DNA of 63,256 nt from Runella sp. CRIBMP (GTDB lineage: Bacteria > Bacteroidota > Bacteroidia > Cytophagales > Spirosomataceae), in the NCBI RefSeq assembly GCF_009905605.1, contig NZ_JAAAKZ010000023.1, forward strand, positions 1-63,256. The letters run 5' to 3'. Numbering within the stretch: the first letter of the stretch is position 1; each line of letters starts with the position of its first letter. Both the position numbers and the translations under genes were made by a program. Below are positions 35,276 through 42,913 of the stretch, one piece after another. The notes under the pieces are model-generated. The model was not told the DNA's origin and searched no databases. It was given only the letters and a program-made list of their open reading frames with translations.

Positions 35276-36727
35276 TTAATACCCAGGATTTTGATCTTTG
35301 CTTGGGTCGAGGGCGGTGTTAAAATTCAATTCTCCCACTGGAATCGGCCAAAGTAAATGCTTATCTGCCACGTCTTTTCCTGTGGCGGCTTTGATGATCT
35401 GTTTCAATTTAGGCGTACCGAGTCGTTTGAGGTCCAGCCAGCGTTTGCCTTCGTATTGGGTTTCGTAACCTCTTTCCTTTAATACCAGGTCATTAAAGGT
35501 TTCAGCGGTATAATCCGCCAACTTGAAATCAACGGTTGAGGGTGTCGTTGCGGGTTTGCCATACGCCCGGCGGTGTACCTGATTGAGGGCTTCCATCGCG
35601 GTAGCCGTTGGAGCATTTCCTGCCCGACAGGCTGCCTCTGCATACATTAGAAGCACATCGGAGTAGCGATATATCGGAAAATCATTGCCTGCCGCCGTAC
35701 CTGAAGGCGCGAGAGCATCCGAAAATTTCTTGCACAACATGCTGTTCGCTCCCAATCCAATGTTCCAATTCACCCAATTATAGCTTTTCCGCAAATCGTT
35801 GTTGTCCCAGTTTTTATATATGGGGTTGGTTTGAGAGTCAGTGTAATGTGCGAAAAAACCGCCCGCACCGTGCAATCGGGTGCCTGGGTGATGGGCAAAC
35901 ATGGCCAAATACATGCCCTGATTATTCTGTCTTGTCATTTTCAAATAAAAAATCTCTTCCGGAGAAGTGACTACGGTGGGGCCAAACACTTTGTCAAAAT
36001 CGGCGGCAACAGTAACAGGTACGAGGGAAAACTGCCCCGATTTGATGATTTCATCGGCTTTGTCGCGGGCTTCGGCGTATTGGTTACGAGTAAAATAGAC
36101 TTCGGCCAAAGCGGCTTTGGCTGCCCATTTGGTGGCTCGCCCTACTTGCGCGCCTTTGTCGGGTAGGTTGGTTTCAGCTTCTTTGAGGTCAGCAATGATT
36201 AAATTGTATACCTCATCGGCGGTACTTCGTTTTACATTGGGCTCAGTGAGTGTGGCTTCGGTCCGAATGGGTACGCCGCCCCAATTTCTCACCAGCCAAA
36301 AGTAATTGTAAGCCCGTAAAAATTTGGCTTCTGCCACGTACTTAGCGATGTCGGCCTGACTGATGCGAGCGCCTTTGGGGGCATTTTGAATGACTAAGTT
36401 AGCATTGCGAATGCTTAGGTAAAACAATCGCCATCCTTCGTCGGTACGGGGAATATTGGTACTGTTGAGTCCCTGAAAATCGCTCAATACCTGATAACTG
36501 CCGCGGCCGTAGCTGTAATCGGTATAAGCTTCTACCTGCGCGCCGAGTTGTCCGCTGATGCCATTGACAGCTCGCAATTCCTGATAAGCGGCATTGACGG
36601 CGGTTTCTACTTCGGCTGCAGTATTGTAAAATGTTTCTACCGCTACGGCTTTGGGGGCTTCTTTTAAAACATCCTCGCAGGACATCAAAAAGAAACCCGA
36701 TACTGCGAAAAAGAGTATTTTTTTCAT
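35276..36727 (-). CDS. SusD/RagB-family nutrient-binding lipoprotein (PUL)
   Basis: This 483-residue lipoprotein has leader MKKILFFAVSGFFLMSC with the lipobox cysteine at about residue 17. Typical SusD motifs follow: FYNTAAEVETAVNAAYQEL, NANLVIQNAP, YVAEAKFLRAYNYFWLVRNWGGVPI, and TKWAAKAALAEVYF. The canonical C-terminus is present (YEGKRWLDLKRLG, then LLWPIPVGELNFN and DQNPGY). It binds glycans at the cell surface together with the SusC protein encoded 33 bp upstream. Confidence 0.95.
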   Translation of the reverse strand: MKKILFFAVSGFFLMSCEDVLKEAPKAVAVETFYNTAAEVETAVNAAYQELRAVNGISGQLGAQVEAYTDYSYGRGSYQVLSDFQGLNSTNIPRTDEGWRLFYLSIRNANLVIQNAPKGARISQADIAKYVAEAKFLRAYNYFWLVRNWGGVPIRTEATLTEPNVKRSTADEVYNLIIADLKEAETNLPDKGAQVGRATKWAAKAALAEVYFTRNQYAEARDKADEIIKSGQFSLVPVTVAADFDKVFGPTVVTSPEEIFYLKMTRQNNQGMYLAMFAHHPGTRLHGAGGFFAHYTDSQTNPIYKNWDNNDLRKSYNWVNWNIGLGANSMLCKKFSDALAPSGTAAGNDFPIYRYSDVLLMYAEAACRAGNAPTATAMEALNQVHRRAYGKPATTPSTVDFKLADYTAETFNDLVLKERGYETQYEGKRWLDLKRLGTPKLKQIIKAATGKDVADKHLLWPIPVGELNFNTALDPSKDQNPGY

Positions 36728-36760
36728 TTTTTTCGATGATTAAAGTCTTAAGTTCAACGA

Positions 36761-39748
36761 TTAAAAGCCCACACGTACACCAAAGGTTACGGCTTTGGAA
36801 GTGGGATAGCTGTAGTGGTCAATGCCCTGACCAATGGAGTTGGCACCTCCCTGTGAGTTGGTTTCGGGATCCCACCACGAGTATTTGGTAAAAGTCAGCA
36901 GGTTTTGACCGCTTGCGTAGATTTGGGCTGTGCGCATCCAATTTACGTTCCATTTTTGCAGCGGCAGACTGTAGGCCAACTGAATATTGCGCAGGCGCAG
37001 ATAAGAACCGTCTTCTACCAAACGGTCGGAATAATTGTAGCTATTGGACCGCGAAATCACGGGATATTTAGCGTTGGGATTGGTGGGTGACCAGTGATTA
37101 TACAACACTTCGCGGGGCATATTGAGCCCGAAACCATAATCGAGCGTATTGTTGATAGAACTTACATTCAGCAAATCGTTGCCCTGCGTTCCCTGCAAAA
37201 ACAGCGTCAGCTCCAGTCCTTTGAAGCTCATCGTGGAGTTGAGACCGTAGATAAAATCAGGGTTAGGATTACCGATAATGGTTTTATCCAATTGATTGAT
37301 CAGTCCGTCGGCGTTCAGGTCTTTGTATTTTTCTTTCCCCAAATCGGTATAGCCGTCTTTCACATAACCGTAAAATACGCTCATCGGTTGGCCTTCACGA
37401 AGTAGGTTAGCGTTGTCGCTGATGAGCGTAACGCCCACCGAACCGCCTAAAATATCTGCCCCGTTGTAGAGTTTTACCACTTTGTTGCGATTGAAGGAAA
37501 TATTACCGCCGATGTCCCATTTGAATGTTTTGTCAATCACGCGGGCGTCCAGCGCAATTTCCACCCCTTTATTTTGAATTTGACCCACATTCTGAATCGT
37601 ACTGGTGAAACCAAAACCAATAGGCAACTGCACGGTATTAAGCAGGTCGCGGGTGTTTTTGACGTAATAATCCAGCGACAGGCGGTAGCGGTTGTTTTTA
37701 AACGCCGCGTCAATTCCGAAATCGGCCTGCTCGGTGGTTTCCCATTTCAGATCTCCGGGCAGACGGGTACCGGGAGCAAACGTATTGTACAAGGCATCGT
37801 CAAAGACCGTTTTACCCGCCCCTAAGTTGTTGAGCGTGGCATACGCACCGATGGCCTGACTGCCCGTTTGGCCCCAACTAGCGCGTATTTTCAGGTCGGA
37901 AATGAATGAGGAGTTTTTAAGAAATTCTTCTTCCGACACCCGCCACGCCAGCGCTGCCGACGGGAAATAGCCCCATTTGTTGCCTTCACTGTAGCGGGAA
38001 GAGCCATCTGCCCGAAAACTGACGGTGGCTAAATACTTGCTGTTATAGCTGTAATTAACCCGACCCAAATACGAAAGCAGCGTAGCAAAGGAATAACCAG
38101 AACTCGGAATACCGGGTGTATTGGCCGACCCCAAGTTGGCCGTTTCGGTCACGTTACTCAAAAAGCCCACACCTGATCCGCCCAGCGATGTATTCAAAAA
38201 GTCCTGATACGTAAATCCCGTCACCGCTGAGAGGCTGTGTTTGCCAAAGCTTTTGGTATAGCTGACGGTATTTTCACTCAATAAACTCCGCCCCTGGGTG
38301 GTAGAAACGCTGGCCGAACCCTGTGAATTGATAAAATTGGTGGTGGTATAACTGTCATTACGGTCGTCGCTATTTTCGATACCGCCCGAAATTTTAATGG
38401 CTAAACCCTCAAACGGCTTGAACGTCAGGGCAACGTTGGCCAAGACTCGGTTGGCGGTAATATCGTCGGTCTGCTCATTGACGTAATTCAATGGGTTGGT
38501 AATTACGTTGGAAATAAAGGGATAAGCCGTGGCCAACACCCGATAGCTACCGTCATCGTTGTAAGGAGTCAGCGTGGGAGGAGCTGAAATAGCCGCCGAG
38601 ATCAGGGATCCGCCCCGGTTTCCGCCCCCGTTGTTTTGTCGACTCGTCTGAATATTGGTCAGTGTGGCCCCGTACGAAAGGTTAAATTTCTTGCTGACGT
38701 CAGTGGTCACGTTAGCACGCAGCGAATACCGATTGTAGTCGCTGCCGATGATAATGCCCTGTTGCCCAAAAATACTTCCACCAATTGAATAACGTGTTTT
38801 TTCAGTACCTCCGCTCACTGTCAGGTTGTGGGTTTGCATGGGCGCTTTGCGAAAAATGAGGTTTTGCCAGTCGTATCCTTCACCGAATCCGTCAATCTGT
38901 GCCTGCGTAAAGTACGGAGCCACTTTGTCGTTGACGGCCTGCTCATTGTAGAAGGTGGCGTATTCTTTGGCATTCATCAGATCCAGTTTTTTACGTAGGG
39001 TTTGAATGCTGTAACTTCCTTCATAATCCACCTGCGTTTTACCCGCTTTGCCCTGTTTGGTCGTGATCAACACCACGCCATTGGCCCCCCGTGACCCATA
39101 AATGGCCGTAGCTGAAGCATCTTTCAGGATTTCGATCGACTCAATGTCGGAGTTGTTGAGAATGGTGGGATTGCTGCCTGAAGTGGGAAAACCATCGACC
39201 ACGTACAGCGGCTCGTTGCTGCCCTGCACGGAGTTCGTTCCCCTGATCCGAACACTTACCGCACCGCCCGGTGCTCCCGTATTCTGTGTTACCTGCACGC
39301 CTGGCGCGCGGCCTGACAGAGCCTGCAAAACATTAGTAGCAGGGAAAGCATTGATTTCCTTCGATTTTACGGAGGCCAATGAACCAGTTAAATCACTTTT
39401 TTTCACGGTCCCGTAGCCTACAACTACTACCTCGTTGAGTTGGCGGTTGTCCAACTCAAGCGAAACATCCAACGCGGTTTGGTTTCCTACTGTCACTTCT
39501 TTAGGGTTGTAGCCCACAAACGAAAAGACCAACACCGCGTTGGCTGGCACCCTCAGTTTAAAGGCTCCGTCACCATCCGTCGTGGTTCCGGCATTGGTTC
39601 CTTTCACCAAAATACTTACTCCCGGAAGCGGAGCACTGTCATTGGCACCCATTACCCGTCCTGATACGGAGCGGTCCTGTGCCATCATTGGTAGTGCCGA
39701 AAACAGGAGGCATATTCCTGTGATCCATGCATAAAGTTTGAGTTTCAT
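36761..39748 (-). CDS. SusC/RagA-family TonB-dependent transporter (PUL)
   Basis: This 995-residue outer membrane protein begins MKLKLYAWITGICLLFSALPMMAQ. A carboxypeptidase-regulatory-like domain covers about 25-100 (SVSGRVMGANDSAPLPGVSI). The conserved box LNEVVVVGYGTVKKSDLTGS, the plug (LSGRAPGVQVTQNTGAPGG and PLYVVDGFPTS, then DIESIEILKDASATAIYGSRGANGVVLI) and a barrel ending SKAVTFGVRVGF follow. It is the first gene of the ten-gene degradation operon. An IclR-type operator candidate lies 21 bp upstream of its ATG. Confidence 0.95.
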   Translation of the reverse strand: MKLKLYAWITGICLLFSALPMMAQDRSVSGRVMGANDSAPLPGVSILVKGTNAGTTTDGDGAFKLRVPANAVLVFSFVGYNPKEVTVGNQTALDVSLELDNRQLNEVVVVGYGTVKKSDLTGSLASVKSKEINAFPATNVLQALSGRAPGVQVTQNTGAPGGAVSVRIRGTNSVQGSNEPLYVVDGFPTSGSNPTILNNSDIESIEILKDASATAIYGSRGANGVVLITTKQGKAGKTQVDYEGSYSIQTLRKKLDLMNAKEYATFYNEQAVNDKVAPYFTQAQIDGFGEGYDWQNLIFRKAPMQTHNLTVSGGTEKTRYSIGGSIFGQQGIIIGSDYNRYSLRANVTTDVSKKFNLSYGATLTNIQTSRQNNGGGNRGGSLISAAISAPPTLTPYNDDGSYRVLATAYPFISNVITNPLNYVNEQTDDITANRVLANVALTFKPFEGLAIKISGGIENSDDRNDSYTTTNFINSQGSASVSTTQGRSLLSENTVSYTKSFGKHSLSAVTGFTYQDFLNTSLGGSGVGFLSNVTETANLGSANTPGIPSSGYSFATLLSYLGRVNYSYNSKYLATVSFRADGSSRYSEGNKWGYFPSAALAWRVSEEEFLKNSSFISDLKIRASWGQTGSQAIGAYATLNNLGAGKTVFDDALYNTFAPGTRLPGDLKWETTEQADFGIDAAFKNNRYRLSLDYYVKNTRDLLNTVQLPIGFGFTSTIQNVGQIQNKGVEIALDARVIDKTFKWDIGGNISFNRNKVVKLYNGADILGGSVGVTLISDNANLLREGQPMSVFYGYVKDGYTDLGKEKYKDLNADGLINQLDKTIIGNPNPDFIYGLNSTMSFKGLELTLFLQGTQGNDLLNVSSINNTLDYGFGLNMPREVLYNHWSPTNPNAKYPVISRSNSYNYSDRLVEDGSYLRLRNIQLAYSLPLQKWNVNWMRTAQIYASGQNLLTFTKYSWWDPETNSQGGANSIGQGIDHYSYPTSKAVTFGVRVGF

Positions 39749-39768
39749 TGATCGTTGGTTTGGAATAA

Positions 39769-39783
39769 TTTTATAATATAAAA
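39769..39783. promoter_or_regulatory. Candidate IclR operator upstream of the PUL susC
   Basis: TTTTATAATATAAAA lies within a perfect dyad of 8-bp arms (39767-39774 and 39778-39785, spacer AAT). It matches 14 of 15 bases of TTTTATAATGTAAAA at 40691-40705 upstream of iclR. AT richness weakens the match, but the twin positions support a common regulator. Confidence 0.55.
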
Positions 39784-39881
39784 TTTAATTTTATTTTATT
39801 ACAATTATTGCAACAAATACCAATCAGACCAAATTTTTCAGGGATTTTTTTTCATTATTCTCATAAACTGACCAAAAAGAA

Positions 39882-39913
39882 ACCCCGTCTGATTCCTGAA
39901 AATCAAACGGGGT
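39882..39913 (-). terminator. Terminator of the IclR gene
   Basis: Stem ACCCCGT.TGATT pairs with AATCA.ACGGGGT with one mismatch and a short loop. On the minus strand it is followed by TTTCTTTTT. It separates iclR from the susC promoter. Confidence 0.75.
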
Positions 39914-39939
39914 AAAAGGTAAAAACACGTTGGATACTT

Positions 39940-40677
39940 TTATTTCAAGCGTTGTGAAATTCGTTTGGCCGCCATTTTCAATTGATACACCAAGCCCGTT
40001 TTATCGGTCAGCATATACCGGTATTCAGGCAGGTAAATGCTCAGACTCGCAACCGTTTTAGTTCCTTTCTGAATCGGTACCGCGAGTCCGATCACCTGCC
40101 GCCCGGCCAGCATTTGAAGGGCACATTCCTCTTTTTTGAATTGAGTAAGTTGCTTTTTTAGGTTTTCAACCGTTTCTGCTTCTTTCCAACTTTCAGGATT
40201 CGGGAGTCCGTATTTTGCGATAAAGCGTTCAATATCAGCCTCAGGTAGCATTGCCAGCAGCATTCTGCCCGAGGCTGAATCGTATACGTGTTTTTCGGAA
40301 GAGGTTCTTACCTGCAATTCCTGCTCGGCGCTAGTACTGTGAATGACAATTCTTTTTTCTCCGTTCAAAATGGCCAGTAAACAGTTCTCATTGGTAATTG
40401 CGGTGAGCTTTTCCATCTCCGCTTTGGCCGCTTCGACGAGGTCTTTCCTGTAAGCGTCATTGTTGGTCAAAGCATATGATTTAGCACCCAAAATATAGCC
40501 TTTTTTGGTCCCGACCTGCTCCAGATAGTTGCGGGTAACGAGGGTTTTCATGATGTTGGCACACGTTCCGTGATTGAGGCCTAGCGCGTCTGCAATTTCA
40601 CCTAAAGCGGTAGGCTTTTCGGGATCAGCGGCCACTATTTCGAGAATATCCAAAGCTCTGTTGATTACTTGTATCAT
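39940..40677 (-). CDS. IclR-family transcriptional regulator
   Basis: This 245-residue protein has an N-terminal winged helix (VINRALDILEIVAADPEKPTALGEIADALGLNHGTCANIMKTLVTRNYLEQV). The IclR effector domain follows (NENCLLAILNGEKRIVIHSTSA, VYDSASGRMLLAMLPEADIERFI, and QMLAGRQVIGLAVPIQKG). IclR relatives such as KdgR sense 2-keto-3-deoxy sugar acids, which fits the dehydratase and aldolase in the downstream operon. The ATG at 40677 lies 7 bp from a 29-bp inverted repeat, suggesting autoregulation. A terminator follows, so it is transcribed apart from the PUL. Confidence 0.92.
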   Translation of the reverse strand: MIQVINRALDILEIVAADPEKPTALGEIADALGLNHGTCANIMKTLVTRNYLEQVGTKKGYILGAKSYALTNNDAYRKDLVEAAKAEMEKLTAITNENCLLAILNGEKRIVIHSTSAEQELQVRTSSEKHVYDSASGRMLLAMLPEADIERFIAKYGLPNPESWKEAETVENLKKQLTQFKKEECALQMLAGRQVIGLAVPIQKGTKTVASLSIYLPEYRYMLTDKTGLVYQLKMAAKRISQRLK

Positions 40678-40683
40678 TGTTGC

Positions 40684-40712
40684 AATTTACTTTTATAATG
40701 TAAAAGTAAATT
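40684..40712. promoter_or_regulatory. Inverted repeat upstream of iclR (candidate autoregulatory operator)
   Basis: Arms AATTTACTTTT (40684-40694) and AAAAGTAAATT (40702-40712) flank a 7-nt spacer. The core TTTTATAATGTAAAA (40691-40705) recurs with one change upstream of susC. It begins 7 bp before the iclR start codon. Confidence 0.65.
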
Positions 40713-40823
40713 TTTGTCATTTTATTCCAACAGACTTCCTGATTTATTTTTTCCTAAGGAAATATTGTATGAGCAGTTGTTCAAAAATAGTTTATTGAAT
40801 TAAGCAATTTTGCGCTCATGTGA

Positions 40824-41020
40824 CGTACTGATAAACCGACACTAAGCCAGAAAGACCAAGCAGAATTAGAGAAAATGTTGAAAACAAGCGATAACCACTC
40901 TTTTCATAAACGTTGCCAACTTTTTTATTAAAGGCCGCCGGCAGAACTTTCATTGATGTTGGCAAAATAGTCGGGATGAATCCGGTGAGCAGGGGCCAGC
41001 CGTGCGATTACACATTTTAA
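40824..41020 (+). pseudogene. IS630-like transposase N-terminal remnant
   Basis: Two overlapping frames give a helix-turn-helix start typical of IS630-type transposases. 40824-40931 encodes KPTLSQKDQAELEKMLKTSD, then HSFHKRCQLFY and a stop. 40931-41020 continues in another frame with KAAGRTFIDVGKIVGMNPVS. The frameshift and early end show a dead fragment. It lies between the PUL regulator and the copper operon. Confidence 0.6.
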
Positions 41021-41125
41021 TGTCCGTTTCAATATGACCCAATCCACTTTTCTTTTCTTGATGGCCTTGGTTTACGTAATCAGAGCCGTATGAGTAATTT
41101 TATATTACAATGATAAAATCAAGAT

Positions 41126-41443
41126 ATGCGGAAAATTCTGTTATTTTTTCTGCTCTTAGGAGCCTGTTCCAAACCTAAAACTCATATTACACCTTAAGAT
41201 TGTTCTGTTTCAACAAACCTTTCTGCTTCCTCCATATTTTCGTGAACAGAAATGTTTCTTTATAAATTTGACGAGCAAACGCACATAGCATCTGTGGAGC
41301 GAGCCAATTCGTCAACCAGTACTACTTATACTTATGAAGCGTCGAAATTAGTTATTGTGGATAAATCGCCCTCAGGCACAACTAAAAAATATCAATATAT
41401 GATTACTAAAGACAGTCAGGGTCAAATCATTTCCATTTATTAA
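41126..41443 (+). pseudogene. Decayed small lipoprotein gene
   Basis: 41126-41197 encodes a lipoprotein leader, MRKILLFFLLLGACSKPKTH, then a stop. 41252-41443 encodes a later piece (IASVERANSSTSTTYTYEASK...GTTKKYQYMITKDSQGQIIS) resembling YD-repeat/DUF4595-like segments of secreted proteins. The two are split by stops and probably an internal deletion, so the gene is inactive. Confidence 0.55.
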
Positions 41444-41719
41444 ACGGCATAGCAGACGGTATTTATAACAGGATTTAAACCTTAGTATAAATCAATACAT
41501 CTAAGCCCATTTACAAAGAATCATCTGAGTTCACCCCTCGTTTATTCGAGTCGGACAACTGCTACTCCCATCCGTTGTGATAGTTTATGCCGTTGTCAAC
41601 TGCCAAAAACTCAACCGTCATTCTTAATAAATTAGGCTAGATTTTATCAGTTACAGTCATAATCTGAAAATTCTATAAATGATTCAGGTAAACATGTAAT
41701 CAAGACAGAGCCTACAGTG

Positions 41720-41745
41720 TTGTATATTTGCAGTATAATATACAA
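41720..41745. promoter_or_regulatory. Promoter and operator of the copper operon
   Basis: A Bacteroidota -7 box TATATTTG lies at 41723-41730. It overlaps a perfect dyad with 9-bp arms TTGTATATT (41720-41728) and AATATACAA (41737-41745) and an 8-nt spacer. The dyad ends 8 bp before the first ATG of the operon. A regulator bound here would block the promoter. Confidence 0.55.
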
Positions 41746-41753
41746 AACCGCAA

Positions 41754-42194
41754 ATGACTCTCTTCAAGCGTATTTTATGTTTTTACATGGCATTTCAGGT
41801 ACTGCTAGCCAGTACTGGATTTGCAATGTATGAACATTGGTGCCTGATGAGAGGCTCCAAAACGGTCTCTCTCGTTCATAAAGAAACCTGCTCGATTCGG
41901 CACAATGAAATCTTAAAGCCATATTCTAAAGAGTGCACCAACTCGATTCAACGCAGTAAATGTTGTGCCGAAAAGGTGTCACTTCAAAAGATACAGACTC
42001 CTTCTGCCCATGGTCATTCGGGGGATTTGGTGGGTCAATATGTGGGGGCTATTTTGGCTTCATTACCCCTTTATTTTTCACCAAGGACATGGTTCAGTCC
42101 AGCTATTTCGTTTCGTCTTCCGCATTATTACAGTGCGGCGCCTCCGCTTCACGGGCGTAGTATGCTCGTTTTTATCCAGTCTTTTCTGATTTGA
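41754..42194 (+). CDS. HYC_CC_PP-family copper-associated protein
   Basis: This 146-residue protein has a leader (MTLFKRILCFYMAFQVLLASTGFA) and the family landmarks: EHWCLMRG (HxC), KCCAEK (CC pair), and a C-terminal APPLHGRSMLVFIQSFLI (PP). Cysteine and histidine spacing suggests metal binding in the periplasm. The family recurs in Bacteroidota heavy-metal operons. Here it is the first gene of the copper operon, followed 120 bp later by the HMA-AraC regulator. The biochemical role is unproven. Confidence 0.8.
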   Translation: MTLFKRILCFYMAFQVLLASTGFAMYEHWCLMRGSKTVSLVHKETCSIRHNEILKPYSKECTNSIQRSKCCAEKVSLQKIQTPSAHGHSGDLVGQYVGAILASLPLYFSPRTWFSPAISFRLPHYYSAAPPLHGRSMLVFIQSFLI

Positions 42195-42314
42195 TTAGGT
42201 AATAGCTCCGTAGCGGGCTAAGGGCAACCATCTTCGTTGCCTGTTGGTGTTTTCTTCTTTCCACCAATATCACCTGATTCACAATGTTATCACTATTCTT
42301 ATCACCTAGTTGGG

Positions 42315-42878
42315 ATGAAACTGTACATTAAAAACATGGTGTGCAGTCGCTGTAAAACAGTGGTCCGCCAAGAACTTGAAGCCCTCGGGCACGAAGTCCT
42401 CACGGTTGAGTTAGGGGAAGTTACCCTCAAAAAACCTGCAACAGAGGCGCAACTCGAAAGCATCACCGAACGTTTGCTTAAGCACGATTTTGAGTTGCTG
42501 AGCAATAAAAAACAGCAACTTATCGAACTGGTCAAAACGGCCATTGTCGAATTAGTGCATCAGCAAAACGATGGGCTGCGTCGACAAAAACACTCCGACT
42601 ACCTCGCCGAAAAAGTCAACCGCGATTACCGCTACCTCAGCACGCTTTTCACAGAAGTTGAAGGTATAACAATTGAACAGTTTATCATCAACCAAAAAAC
42701 CGAACGCGTTAAGGAGTTGCTGGTCTACGATGAGCTGTCGCTTTCCCAAATTGCAGACCTGCTCAATTACAGCAGTTTGGCGTATTTGTCAACCCAGTTT
42801 AAGTCCGTGACTGGCATGACACCCAGTCAATTTAAACAGTTACGGGATAATCAGCGAAAGTCGCTGGATAATTTATAG
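42315..42878 (+). CDS. AraC-type regulator with N-terminal HMA-like metal-binding segment
   Basis: This 187-residue protein starts at the ATG at 42315. The longer reading from 42237 has an unconvincing N-terminus. It begins KLYIKNMVCSRCKTVVRQELEALGHEV, an HMA-like MxCxxC motif followed by the usual helix. The C-terminal AraC helix-turn-helix is VNRDYRYLSTLFTEVEGITIEQFIINQKTERVKELLVYDELSLSQIADLLNYSSLAYLSTQFKSVTGMTPSQFKQ. The fusion suggests direct sensing of Cu or Ag. It is in the operon it probably regulates. Confidence 0.85.
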   Translation: MKLYIKNMVCSRCKTVVRQELEALGHEVLTVELGEVTLKKPATEAQLESITERLLKHDFELLSNKKQQLIELVKTAIVELVHQQNDGLRRQKHSDYLAEKVNRDYRYLSTLFTEVEGITIEQFIINQKTERVKELLVYDELSLSQIADLLNYSSLAYLSTQFKSVTGMTPSQFKQLRDNQRKSLDNL

Positions 42879-42913
42879 TGTAGAATTCCTCACACGGATA
42901 AATCAAAATTAAG

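Noticed and set aside
36761-40677. Hybrid two-component or anti-sigma regulator for the PUL
   Set aside because: No such gene is present. The only regulator next to the operon is of IclR type.
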